12,288 nucleotides of DNA from Desulfuromonadaceae bacterium (GTDB taxonomy: Bacteria; Desulfobacterota; Desulfuromonadia; Desulfuromonadales; Syntrophotaleaceae). The position numbers and the translations under genes were made by a program. Where the stretch lies: NCBI GenBank assembly GCA_021107335.1, contig JAIOSZ010000320.1:1-12288 (forward strand), written 5' to 3'. Shown here piece by piece: positions 1 through 7,714 of the stretch. Position 1 is the first letter of the stretch; each line of letters opens with the position of its first letter. The notes under the pieces were generated by a model. It worked only from the letters and a program-made list of their open reading frames with translations. It did not search any database and was not told the DNA's origin.

Positions 1-146
1 CGCAGCGAGTTTTCGTCCTTCCCGGATTAAAATTCCCGGAGAGAGGGAACCCGCCGTAGGCGGGCCAACGGGGGGCGACCTTCTTTTGGTTACTTTTCTT
101 GGTCGTCAAGAAAAGTAACACGCCTGGCCGGGCAAGACCGGCCGAC
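1..146. repeat. Structured repeat module A, copy 1 (left end cut by the window)
   Basis: This is a non-coding repeat found again as A2 (11519-11695) and A3 (11995-12171). The window starts inside the loop of its first hairpin. Next come a CCCGCC-GTA-GGCGGG hairpin at 50-64, a conserved GGGGGGCGACC block at 70-80, a perfect 13-bp hairpin at 89-119 (GTTACTTTTCTTG, loop GTCGT, then the complement), and a GGCCGG/CCGGCC hairpin ending near 144. The three-base loop of the second hairpin differs between copies (GTA, GCA, GAA) while its stem is kept. I see no transposase or RNA-gene signature. Its role is unknown; a dispersed palindromic intergenic element is the best description. Confidence 0.85.
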
Positions 147-182
147 ACTAAGAGTTCTCTGTTTCGTTGCACAACCTTAACA

Positions 183-384
183 CCGCGGGGTTGCGCCCCC
201 GCTCGACGCCCTACTCTTTTTGCGCGCCAAAAAAGAGTAGGCAGAAAAAGGCGCCCCGGCTCCTTGCCCTTCGGGTGCCCTGCGCTGCGCAGACATTTTA
301 CGAGCGGGAAAAAACTCGCTGCGCTCAAACATTTTCCCGCCTGTTTCGTAAAATGCCCACTCCGCTTCGGCAGCGTCACAGGGG
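183..384. repeat. Structured repeat module B, copy 1
   Basis: This is a second structured module, repeated at 11749-11948 and partly at 12222-12288. It has a GCGGGG-TTGCGC-CCCCGC hairpin (185-202), a 12-bp hairpin with arms CCTACTCTTTTT (210-221) and AAAAAGAGTAGG (230-241), a GGCGCCCC block (250-257), and a long hairpin. The long hairpin's left arm is 294-312; its right arm is 332-340 plus 346-355, with a 5-base bulge and a loop containing CTCGCTGCGCTC. The module ends at CACAGGGG. Read on the opposite strand, it has the same order of parts as module A. Small open frames across it are explained by the repeat and are not called as genes. Confidence 0.85.
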
Positions 385-453
385 ATTAGGCTGCAGCAAA
401 GGCCACTCTCTTCGAAATTCATTCCCATTTTATCTCTGCACGGTGAATAACAG

Positions 454-2439
454 ATGAGCAACCCCCATTTAACCACCCGCCTGCTAGGCGTCGACACCGG
501 CGGAACCTTCACCGACCTGGTACTTCTCGACGGGCCAGAGGTGCGAACCTACAAACTTCCTTCAACCCCCGACGATCCGTCCCGAGCTGTGCTCGAGGGA
601 GTGCGTCATCTACTGGGCGAGGAGCAGGCGCTGGTCTTTCACGGCTCGACGGTGGCGACCAACGCCCTGCTGGAAGGCAAGGGGGCGATGGTGACCCTGG
701 TGACCACCGCCGGTTTCGGTGATCTGCTGCAGATCGGCCGTCAGCATCGAGGGCAGCTCTATGCCCTGCAACCTGCCGGGCGCACCAGCCTGGTGCCGGC
801 CGAGCGGGTGGTGGAGGTGCAAGAGCGGGTGCTGGCAGACGGCACGGTGGAGCCGGCGCTGAGTGAAGAAGAGGTTGAACGGGTGGTTGCAGCGGTCAGG
901 GCGACGAACTGCGAGTCGGTAGCCCTCTGCCTGCTCCACTCCTACGCCAATCCGCAGCACGAAGCGCAGCTGGCGCAGGCCCTGCTGGCTGCCGGTTGTC
1001 GAGTGTCTGCCTCGCATCGGGTGTTGCCCGAGTATCGCGAGTTCGAGCGGGCCTCGACCACGGCGGTGAACGCGGCCGTGTCGCCGGTCATGAGTCGCTA
1101 CCTTGAGCGTTTGCAGGCCGGGCTCGGTGAGCGACCGCTGCGTATCATGCAGAGCAACGGCGGCGCTATCATGGCCGGTACCGCCGGCAGTGAGGCGGTG
1201 CGCACCATTTTATCCGGTCCAGCTGGCGGTATGGTCGGAGCCTTTGCTGCCGCCCAGGAGGCCGGTTGCGAACGGATCATCACCTTTGATATGGGCGGCA
1301 CCAGCACCGATGTCGGTCTGTGCGATGGCAGTATTCCCCTGACCTCCGAGACGGTCATCGCCGATTGGCCGGTCAAGGTGCCGATGATCGATATTCACAC
1401 GGTAGGAGCCGGAGGCGGATCTATTGCCAGCCTCGACACCGGCGGCGCGCTGCGGGTCGGACCGGAAAGTGCCGGTGCGGACCCCGGTCCGGTCTGTTAC
1501 GGTCGTGGCCAGGGGGTGACGGTGACCGATGCCAATCTTTACCTGGGTCGGCTGCATCCGGAGCGTTTTCTCGGTGGCCGCATGACCCTGGCGGTGGACC
1601 GTTGCTGCCAGGCGGTGGAAGCGTTGGCGGCTGCGGCCGGTCTGTCCCCCCAGCGCCTGGCCGAGGGCATCATCGAGGTGGCCGAAGAGACCATGGCCGG
1701 TGCCCTGCGAGTGGTCTCCGTGGCCCAAGGCCATGACCCTCGGGATTTTACCCTGCTGCCTTTTGGTGGTGCCGGTGGCTTGCACGCCTGTGCCCTGGCT
1801 GAGATGCTGGCTATAGAGCGGATTCTGATACCGCCCCACCCCGGCCTCTTGTCAGCGGTGGGGCTGGTGCTGGCCGACGTGATTCGCGACTATTCCCGTT
1901 CGGTACTGCGGCCGGGCAATGCAACGCAAACTGAGCTGGAGGAATTATTTCAGCCTCTGCAACAACAGGCCGTTGCCGAGATGGGCGCCGAGGGCATTAG
2001 TGGGGCTGCGTTGCAGCTTGAACCTTCCCTCGATATGCGCTATCGAGGCCAGTCCTTTGAAATCACCGTGCCCCTGGCCGGGGACTTTTGCCGCACCTTT
2101 CATGAGCGATATCAGAATCTCTACGGCTACCGGGATGAAGATCGGGAACTGGAGATCGTCACTCTGCGACTGCGGGCCGTCGGTTGCGGTCCCCGTCCTG
2201 ACCTGCAACACGGCCTGTGCCGCGCCGGCGATTTGGCTCCCCTGGTCGTCGAATCACTGGTGGTGGCGGGGCAGCAACGTCCCTGCCCGGTCTACCAGCG
2301 AAGTGCGCTGCCCTGCGGCACCCGTTTTTCCGGCCCAGCTCTGATCGTCGAGGAGACCGCCACCCATCTGGTTAACCCCGGTTGGCAGGTGCGGGTGGAT
2401 GAAAAGGCCAATCTGCTGCTGGAAAGGGGGGGCGCATGA
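454..2439 (+). CDS. Hydantoinase/oxoprolinase family protein, HyuA-like ATP-binding subunit
   Basis: This is a 661-residue member of the HyuA/acetone carboxylase beta/acetophenone carboxylase family, whose members couple ATP hydrolysis to amide-ring opening or substrate carboxylation. The N-terminal phosphate-binding motif GVDTGGTFTD is at residues 12-21, FHGSTVATNALLEGKGA at 62-78, LSGPAGG at 253-259, a second phosphate loop FDMGGTSTDV at 278-287, GAGGGSIA at 318-325, and ADPGPVCYG at 342-350. All are hallmarks of this actin-like ATPase fold, and the length fits a full-length subunit. The ATG at 454 follows a modest GGTGA ribosome-binding site (442-446). The stop overlaps the next gene's start (ATGA), so the two subunits are probably translationally coupled. 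Substrate cannot be read from sequence: hydantoin, oxoproline, ketone and aromatic-ketone enzymes all share these motifs. Confidence 0.93.
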   Translation: MSNPHLTTRLLGVDTGGTFTDLVLLDGPEVRTYKLPSTPDDPSRAVLEGVRHLLGEEQALVFHGSTVATNALLEGKGAMVTLVTTAGFGDLLQIGRQHRGQLYALQPAGRTSLVPAERVVEVQERVLADGTVEPALSEEEVERVVAAVRATNCESVALCLLHSYANPQHEAQLAQALLAAGCRVSASHRVLPEYREFERASTTAVNAAVSPVMSRYLERLQAGLGERPLRIMQSNGGAIMAGTAGSEAVRTILSGPAGGMVGAFAAAQEAGCERIITFDMGGTSTDVGLCDGSIPLTSETVIADWPVKVPMIDIHTVGAGGGSIASLDTGGALRVGPESAGADPGPVCYGRGQGVTVTDANLYLGRLHPERFLGGRMTLAVDRCCQAVEALAAAAGLSPQRLAEGIIEVAEETMAGALRVVSVAQGHDPRDFTLLPFGGAGGLHACALAEMLAIERILIPPHPGLLSAVGLVLADVIRDYSRSVLRPGNATQTELEELFQPLQQQAVAEMGAEGISGAALQLEPSLDMRYRGQSFEITVPLAGDFCRTFHERYQNLYGYRDEDRELEIVTLRLRAVGCGPRPDLQHGLCRAGDLAPLVVESLVVAGQQRPCPVYQRSALPCGTRFSGPALIVEETATHLVNPGWQVRVDEKANLLLERGGA

Positions 2440-4007
2440 ACTCTCTGAAAGTCGATCCCATTCGCCTGGAGGTGCTGAAGAATCGCTTTGCTTCCCTAAC
2501 TGAAGAGATGGGCGCAGTGCTCATGCGCACTAGCTTTTCCCCCAATATCAAGGAGCGGCGGGATTTTTCCTGTGCCCTGTTCGACCGTGACGGTGACATG
2601 CTCGCTCAAGCGGCTCACATTCCGGTGCATCTCGGTTCCATGCCCCTGTCGGTGGCGGCGGCCCTGCAGCGGGGCGACCTGGCGCCGGGGGATATGGTGT
2701 TGCTCAATGATCCTTACCGGGGCGGCACCCACCTGCCGGATATCACCCTGGTTATGCCGGTCTTTTTTTCTGGCCAGGAGCAGCCGGCCTTTTTTCTGGC
2801 CAACCGTGCCCATCACGCCGATGTGGGCGGTATGAGCGCCGGTTCCTTGCCCCTGTCCACGGAAATCTTTCAGGAAGGTCTGCGTATTCCGCCGGTAAAG
2901 ATTGTCCGTGCCGGCCAGCTCGATGGCGATCTGTTGGCGATGCTGCTGGCTAACGTGCGCACTCCGGTGGAGCGGGAAGGGGACCTCAACGCCCAGATTG
3001 CCGCCAATCGGGTTGGTGAGCGGCGTTTGCGGGAAGTGGTGGACCGCTACGGCCTGGCAGAAACGGAACGCTATGGTTTCGCGCTGCTTGAATACGCTGA
3101 ACGCTTGATGCGGGAGGTGTTGGCCGCCATCCCTGATGGCTGTTATATTTTTGAGGATCAACTCGACGATGATGGTAATGGCTCGGGGCCGATTCCTATC
3201 CACTGTGAGCTGACTGTGGATGGCGATGCCGTCACCGCCGATTTTTCCGCTAGCGCCACGCAGGTGCGGGGCTGTGTCAACGCGGTGCGGGCTATCACTC
3301 TGTCGGCGGTGTTTTATGTCTTTCGCCTGTTGTCGCCGCCGGGGATGCCCGGCAGCGCCGGGGCCATGCGGCCGATCGCCGTTCGCACCCGACCGGGCAC
3401 GGTGGTCGACTGCACCTTTCCGGCGGCGGTGGCCGGCGGTAACGTCGAGACCTCGCAGCGCATTGTCGATGTACTTCTCGGTGCCCTGGCCCAGGCTCTG
3501 CCGGAACGGATTCCGGCGGCTAGTTGCGGTACCATGAACAACTTGACCATCGGTGGCTGTGACCCTCGCAGTGGCCAGCTCTTCGCTTATTACGAAACCA
3601 TTGCTGGCGGTTCTGGTGGTGGTCCGGACGGCCCTGGTGCCAGTGGCCTGCAGACCCATATGACCAACACTCTCAATACCCCAGTGGAGGCTCTGGAACA
3701 TGCGTATCCTATACGGGTTCGACGTTATTCATTGCGCACTGGTAGTGGTGGATCAGGGCGCTGCAGCGGTGGTAATGGGGTCGTCAAGGAACTGCAGCTG
3801 CAGGGCGAAGCCCGTATCACCCTGATCAGCGACCGGCGTCGGCAGGGCCCCTACGGTCTGAATGGAGGTCAGCCGGGACGGCCGGGTCGCAACGCTCTGC
3901 TACGCGATGGCCAGTGCCGGGAGTTGCCAGGCAAGTGTACCTTCGACGGTCAGCCAGGGGATGTACTGGTTATTGAGACGCCGGGTGGTGGCGGCTGGGG
4001 AGCATGA
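2436..4007 (+). CDS. Hydantoinase B family protein, HyuB-like subunit
   Basis: This is a 523-residue HyuB/acetone carboxylase alpha-type subunit, the usual partner of HyuA. Seen in sequence: AAHIPVHLGSMP (59-70), NDPYRGGTHLPDI (91-103), NRAHHADVGG (123-132) with the His-His-x-Asp cluster expected near the metal site, ETIAGGSGGGPDGPGASG (387-404), MTNTLNTPVEALE (409-421), RTGSGGSGRCSGGNG (434-448), and the terminal TPGGGGWG (515-522). All family blocks are present and the length is normal, so it looks intact. Translation starts at the ATG inside the hyuA-like stop (ATGA overlap), behind a strong purine run (GGAAAGGGGGGG, 2421-2432). It presumably forms a heteromeric enzyme with the upstream product. 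The close link to a UbiD decarboxylase downstream suggests carboxylation or decarboxylation chemistry, but the substrate is unknown. Confidence 0.93.
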   Translation: MNSLKVDPIRLEVLKNRFASLTEEMGAVLMRTSFSPNIKERRDFSCALFDRDGDMLAQAAHIPVHLGSMPLSVAAALQRGDLAPGDMVLLNDPYRGGTHLPDITLVMPVFFSGQEQPAFFLANRAHHADVGGMSAGSLPLSTEIFQEGLRIPPVKIVRAGQLDGDLLAMLLANVRTPVEREGDLNAQIAANRVGERRLREVVDRYGLAETERYGFALLEYAERLMREVLAAIPDGCYIFEDQLDDDGNGSGPIPIHCELTVDGDAVTADFSASATQVRGCVNAVRAITLSAVFYVFRLLSPPGMPGSAGAMRPIAVRTRPGTVVDCTFPAAVAGGNVETSQRIVDVLLGALAQALPERIPAASCGTMNNLTIGGCDPRSGQLFAYYETIAGGSGGGPDGPGASGLQTHMTNTLNTPVEALEHAYPIRVRRYSLRTGSGGSGRCSGGNGVVKELQLQGEARITLISDRRRQGPYGLNGGQPGRPGRNALLRDGQCRELPGKCTFDGQPGDVLVIETPGGGGWGA

Positions 4008-4014
4008 ATAGCCT

Positions 4015-5391
4015 ATGACTCCGCAACAGGTAACCGATCTCCGCGATTTTGTTGCTCTGCTTGAAGAGCGGAATGAACTGCGCCGGATATCGCCGGAAGT
4101 AGATCCCCACTTGGAGATCGCCGCCATCACCGATCGGGTCTGCAAGGGGGCGGCAGAGCGCCGCGCCCTGTTCTTCAAACAGGTGCGTGGTCATCGGCTG
4201 CCAGTGTTGACCAATCTGTTCGGTTCGCTGCGGCGGGCGGCTTGGGCGGTCGGTCTGGAAGAGATCGATCAATTGCGGCTCAGACTTCTCGCTGAACTGA
4301 CGCGGTATGGCGTCGGATCGGCCGCCGAGCGGTTCTGTTGCCTGCTGGCCGAGCCGGCATGGCAGGCGCAGCTGGTGGCGGATGGTCCATGCCAAGAGGT
4401 TGTGATGGATTCCCCCGATTTGCGCCTGTTGCCGGCCTTGCACTGCTGGCCCGGCGACGGTGGCCGGTTTCTTACCCAGCCGCTGGTTTTTACCCGCGAT
4501 CCCGAAACCGGTCGAGGCAATTGCGGCATGTACCGGGTGCAGCTGTTTGGGCGCGACCAGGCGACCCTGCGCTGGCGCCCCGGTTCCGGCGGCGCCCGAC
4601 ATCAATCGGCCTGGGCCGAGCGTGGCGAAGCGATGCCCGTGGCCATCGTCCTCGGTGGCGATCCGGCGGCTATTTACGCCGCTTGCGCACCCTTGCCCGA
4701 TGAGGCTAACGAACTGGCCCTGGCCGGCTGGCTGCGGCGCCGGCCCCTGGCTATGATGCCCTGCCTGACCAACGAGTTGGCTGTGCCCGCTACTGCCGAG
4801 TTTGTCATTGAAGGTCTGGTGGAGCCCGGCGCACGTCGCATGGAAGGCCCCTTTGGCAACCACCGAGGCGGTTATGATCCCGCCGCTCCGGCGGCCCTGT
4901 TGCGAGTCACCGCCATCACCCATCGTAAGAATCCCCTGTTCCCCGCCACCATCACCGGGCCACCACCAATGGAGAGCGGTTATCTGGCCAAGCTTAGCGA
5001 GCGCCTGCTGCTGGCCCTGTTGCAGGCCGATTTTCCGCAAATTGTCGATATCAATATGCCTATAGAGACCATCTTTCATGGCGTTACCCTGCTGGCAGTA
5101 CGGCGTCAGCGGGATGGCGATATTGCCCAGCTGGCTCGGGATCTGTGGAGCCGGAAGCCCTTCAAACGGTCAAAATTGCTACTGTTTGTCGATGGGCAGA
5201 CCGATGTGCAAGATGCCCGAGGTTGTTTCTGGCGGGCCATCAACCGGGTCGATGCGCAACGGGACCTGGTGCACGACGGCCCACGCTTGGCCATCGACGC
5301 CACGGGTTTGCCCGCTCAGCCCCTGGCCTCAGATCCCGCTATGAAGGCTTTGCTTGAGAGCCGCTGGGCCGAATACGGTCTCGATGGCTGA
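4015..5391 (+). CDS. UbiD-family decarboxylase, MqnL-like but short and motif-divergent
   Basis: This 458-residue protein belongs to the UbiD family of reversible decarboxylases, which use prenylated FMN made by UbiX. The N-terminus (LRDFVALLEERNELRRIS, VDPHLEIAAITDRVCKG) and the segment VDINMPIETIFHGV resemble the menaquinone-pathway (MqnL/SCO4490-type) branch. The NCGMYR motif (169-174) supplies the expected Asn ligand and catalytic-region Arg, E233 in ANELALAGWL matches the conserved metal-ligand Glu, and EFVIEG...MEGPFG (262-281) carries the acidic active-site block. The region that usually reads H-K/R-G-G-A reads GSGGA (190-194), so the metal-ligand His appears to be missing. The usual GDHTG is GNHRG. 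The C-terminal part is also shorter than in typical MqnL. It starts 7 bases after the hyuB-like stop, behind GGGGAG (3997-4002). It could be MqnL or a decarboxylase dedicated to the hyu genes. Confidence 0.87.
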   Translation: MTPQQVTDLRDFVALLEERNELRRISPEVDPHLEIAAITDRVCKGAAERRALFFKQVRGHRLPVLTNLFGSLRRAAWAVGLEEIDQLRLRLLAELTRYGVGSAAERFCCLLAEPAWQAQLVADGPCQEVVMDSPDLRLLPALHCWPGDGGRFLTQPLVFTRDPETGRGNCGMYRVQLFGRDQATLRWRPGSGGARHQSAWAERGEAMPVAIVLGGDPAAIYAACAPLPDEANELALAGWLRRRPLAMMPCLTNELAVPATAEFVIEGLVEPGARRMEGPFGNHRGGYDPAAPAALLRVTAITHRKNPLFPATITGPPPMESGYLAKLSERLLLALLQADFPQIVDINMPIETIFHGVTLLAVRRQRDGDIAQLARDLWSRKPFKRSKLLLFVDGQTDVQDARGCFWRAINRVDAQRDLVHDGPRLAIDATGLPAQPLASDPAMKALLESRWAEYGLDG

Positions 5392-5468
5392 CGGGAGGCC
5401 TGCAGGGCTATGGCGCTGGCGGCAAAATGGTTTAGAATAGAAAGGTACACAACCCAAGATGAGGCCCT

Positions 5469-6047
5469 ATGACCGAACACGCGAACAAGCCGTTGGAAAT
5501 TGATCGTCTGGTGCCCAAAACGCCCTGTGGGCTGACCGTGGTGATCACCGGCAATGGCAAGGGTAAGACCTCTTCGGCGTTGGGGATGACAGTTCGGGCT
5601 TGCGGCCACGGTTTGCGTACCTGCATTATTCAGTTCATGAAGGGTGATCTCTATGCCGGGGAATGGGATGGCATCAAGCAGCTGCAGGGAGTGGAACTGA
5701 TCACCACCGGCAAGGGATTCTGCGGCCTGCTGGGCAATTCCTATCCTTTTAAGGAGCACCGTGCCAACGCCCAGGATGCCATTCAGCTGGTTAAGGAAAA
5801 GATTGCCTCAGGGCGGTTCGAAATTCTGATTATGGACGAAATCAATAACGCCCTGCACCTCAAACTGGTCGACCTCGAGCAAGTGCTGGAGATTTTGCAG
5901 AGCAAGCCGCCTCTCATGCACTTGATTCTCACTGGGCGAGATGCTCATCCACAGGTGATTGAACTGGCCGATACGGTCAGCGAGGTGCGGGAGATCAAGC
6001 ATGCCTTTCGCAAGGATATCGAGCCGCAGCCGGGTATCGACTATTAA
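5469..6047 (+). CDS. cobO: Cob(I)yrinic acid a,c-diamide adenosyltransferase (CobO/BtuR type)
   Basis: This 192-residue enzyme transfers the adenosyl group of ATP to cob(I)alamin or its precursors, making the coenzyme B12 form in the cytoplasm. The family P-loop GNGKGKTSSALG is at residues 28-39, followed by VRACGHGLRTCIIQFMKGD (42-60), the strand-plus-acidic motif ILIMDEINNAL (119-129), and the C-terminal TGRDAHPQVIELADTVSEV, all typical of CobO/BtuR. Length matches the family (about 180-200). The ATG at 5469 is preceded by GAGG (5461-5464), a short 4-base spacing. It lies 77 bases after the UbiD gene with no clear terminator between, so read-through from that operon is possible. No cobalamin riboswitch consensus was recognised upstream. 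No other cobalamin gene is in the window. Confidence 0.95.
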   Translation: MTEHANKPLEIDRLVPKTPCGLTVVITGNGKGKTSSALGMTVRACGHGLRTCIIQFMKGDLYAGEWDGIKQLQGVELITTGKGFCGLLGNSYPFKEHRANAQDAIQLVKEKIASGRFEILIMDEINNALHLKLVDLEQVLEILQSKPPLMHLILTGRDAHPQVIELADTVSEVREIKHAFRKDIEPQPGIDY

Positions 6048-6248
6048 ATGAATTCGGTCGCCCGTTGTTCGAGATCGGCGAGATCCCATGGTGGTCCAAG
6101 GAACCTCATTTATCCTTATGATTATCGTTATCCGTGTCGTGTTTATTGGGCCGATGGCCAGGTAACCCTGTGGATGCTAATTGCCGCCGTCCCAAAAGGT
6201 GGAGTAAGCTTGCAGGAGGAGGGGAGTGTTTAGCGAGAGGAGTAGGTC

Positions 6249-6782
6249 ATGAACAGATCAGGTTGTGTTCTCGGGTTGCTGCTGTTACTGCTGGCCCTGG
6301 GCGGTTGCGGCTCGGTATTGTCCAAGGACGCCTTGTACGGCGTCAACTACGAAGTGGATTATGCTCAGCTCAAAACCTCGCCGGAGGACCATGCGGGTAA
6401 GACGGTCATTGTCGGTGGCTTGATTCTGAACAATGAGTTGAACAACGCCGGCACCACGCTGGAAATCCTCAAGTATACCCTGGATAATCGCGACGAGCCG
6501 CAGGATCCGGATGAAGTCAACGGGCGATTTCTGGCTCGCACCAGCCAGCTACTCGATCCGAGTATCTACAGAGAGGGTCGTCTAGTGTCTCTGGTGGCTA
6601 CCCTGCGTGGTGTAGAAGCCCGGCCGCTGCAGAAGATTAGTTATCGTTATCCGGCGTTTGGGATTGTCGAGCTTTATCTGGTGCCGGAGCGGCAGACCGA
6701 GGGGCCATACTACCCTTATTATTACGACCCCTGGCCCTATTGGCATCGCTACCCCTACTGGTATCGTCACCCCTATTGGTGA
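6249..6782 (+). CDS. Slp-family outer-membrane lipoprotein with aromatic/His-rich C-terminal tail
   Basis: This 177-residue protein has a lipoprotein signal: a hydrophobic leucine run (residues 8-17) followed by lipobox LGGC with the lipidated Cys at residue 20. The +2 residue is Gly, so inner-membrane retention by an Asp is not indicated. The body (YAQLKTSPEDHAGKTVIVGGLIL, TTLEILKYTLD, GRFLARTSQLLDPSIYREGRLVSLVATLRG) matches the Slp lipoprotein family known from starvation-induced Slp of E. coli. Its biochemical role is not established. The last 25 residues (153-177) are 10 Tyr, 4 Trp, 6 Pro, 2 His, 2 Arg and 1 Asp, with PYW repeated every six residues. A good ribosome-binding site (GAGAGGAG) precedes the ATG at 6249. 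It sits next to another envelope gene. Confidence 0.9.
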   Translation: MNRSGCVLGLLLLLLALGGCGSVLSKDALYGVNYEVDYAQLKTSPEDHAGKTVIVGGLILNNELNNAGTTLEILKYTLDNRDEPQDPDEVNGRFLARTSQLLDPSIYREGRLVSLVATLRGVEARPLQKISYRYPAFGIVELYLVPERQTEGPYYPYYYDPWPYWHRYPYWYRHPYW

Positions 6783-6807
6783 TAAGGTGCTGGCATTATG
6801 GTCGAAG

Positions 6808-6829
6808 GCCGTCGATAAATCGGTTTTTT
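6808..6829 (+). terminator. Possible weak intrinsic terminator after the Slp-type gene
   Basis: A short self-complementary stretch (CGATAAATCG, about 6813-6822) leads directly into six T residues (6824-6829), 40 bases after the Slp-type stop. The stem is only four pairs with a two-base loop, so the fold is weak. The T run just after it is the main support. Confidence 0.3.
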
Positions 6830-6904
6830 AATCTCTGTAACGCCTGTTCGAAAACGCCAGTCTGAAGCCGCTGTCCTTTCGGCTAGGCAATAAGGGGGGA
6901 AATT

Positions 6905-7606
6905 ATGCAACAGAAGTTTGCGTGCTGGGTGTCATTGGCCGTCTTGTTTCTTTGCTTGGGGCCGGCAAGCTCGGCGCTGGCAGATAACCCGGAAGAAAAG
7001 GTGAAGCAAGCGGGCACGGTCATGGAACAGATCATGGCCATTCCCGAGTCGGCTATTCCGTCGAATCTGTTGAATAACGCCCACGGCATCGCCATCATTC
7101 CGGGAGTTATCAAGGCAGGCTTTGTTCTAGGTGATCGCTATGGTACCGGTGTGGTGTTGGTGCGGAACGCCGCTGGCAACTGGAGCAATCCCTGTATGGT
7201 CTCTCTGGTCGGGGGCAGTGTCGGCTGGCAGATCGGCGCCCAGTCCACGGACGTGATTCTGGTGTTCAAGAGCGCTCGCAGCGTTGAGGGTCTGATCAAG
7301 GGGAAATTCACCCTGGGCATCGATGCTGCCGTTGCCGCTGGACCTGTCGGACGCCGAGTGGAAGGGGCCACAGATATCACCCTTAAGGCCGAGATCCTCT
7401 CCTATTCTCGCAGTCGCGGCTTCTTTGCCGGAGTCTCTCTGGAGGGTTCAGCACTGCAGATCGACGATAAAGCCAACGCCGGTTACTATCAGCAGCCCTA
7501 TGTGCGGGCCAACGATGTCCTCTATGGGCCAGGGCTTGCTGCGCCACCGTCGGCCAGTCGTCTACGGGAAATCCTGGCGATCTATTCTGTGCCGCCTGCT
7601 CGCTAG
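6905..7606 (+). CDS. Secreted SYLF-domain (YSC84/DUF500) lipid-binding-type protein
   Basis: This 233-residue protein has a signal peptide (hydrophobic core residues 8-19, probable cleavage after SALA at 26), so it is likely periplasmic. It has no convincing lipobox. The rest is one SYLF domain, with the diagnostic GIAIIPGVIKAGFVLGDRYG (about 62-81), a GVVLVRN strand, NWSNPCMVSLVGGSVGWQIG, the TDVILVFKSARSVEGLIKGKFTLG block, and RSRGFFAGVSLEGS. SYLF proteins bind phosphoinositides in eukaryotes; in bacteria their role is poorly known. A strong ribosome-binding site (AAGGGGGGAAA, 6891-6901) decides the ATG at 6905. It stands between the Slp-type gene and the menaquinone operon, separated from both by over 100 bases, so it may be its own transcription unit. 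Confidence 0.92.
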   Translation: MQQKFACWVSLAVLFLCLGPASSALADNPEEKVKQAGTVMEQIMAIPESAIPSNLLNNAHGIAIIPGVIKAGFVLGDRYGTGVVLVRNAAGNWSNPCMVSLVGGSVGWQIGAQSTDVILVFKSARSVEGLIKGKFTLGIDAAVAAGPVGRRVEGATDITLKAEILSYSRSRGFFAGVSLEGSALQIDDKANAGYYQQPYVRANDVLYGPGLAAPPSASRLREILAIYSVPPAR

Positions 7607-7655
7607 AATCGCTTGCGATGCTGTATTTTAAAATCCACTTCGTTGCAAGGTTAAG

Positions 7656-7684
7656 TTGAAGATGACGAAGCGGAAGTGTATCCA
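7656..7684 (+). promoter_or_regulatory. Weak candidate sigma-70 promoter for the menaquinone operon
   Basis: TTGAAG (7656-7661) and TATCCA (7679-7684) are separated by 17 bases, the preferred spacing. The -35 box keeps TTGA; the -10 box is a poor match. It is the best-spaced pair I see in the 188 bases before the mqnP-like gene. Confidence 0.22.
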
Positions 7685-7714
7685 TTTATGAAGGCGAGCC
7701 CGCTGGCTCTCGTC

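Noticed and set aside
99..512. Small open frames on both strands in the left repeat region (for example 167-457 + and 177-512 -)
   Set aside because: They span modules A1 and B1, lack ribosome-binding sites, and differences between repeat copies preserve base pairing rather than codons. Similar frames recur at 11699-12058 only because the repeat recurs.
2496..3701. Long antisense frame of 401 codons opposite the hyuB-like gene
   Set aside because: It lies wholly against a gene with complete HyuB motifs; its translation is His/Arg/Gln-rich with no recognisable domain. Long antisense frames are common in GC-rich coding DNA.
3970..5079. Long antisense frame of 369 codons opposite the UbiD-family gene
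   Set aside because: Same reason: the + strand frame has clear UbiD motifs, and the antisense product shows no family features.
6048..6233. 61-codon frame starting directly after the cobO stop
   Set aside because: No ribosome-binding site, no recognisable domain or signal, and mixed composition. The region is better read as the spacer before the Slp-type gene, though a small peptide cannot be excluded.
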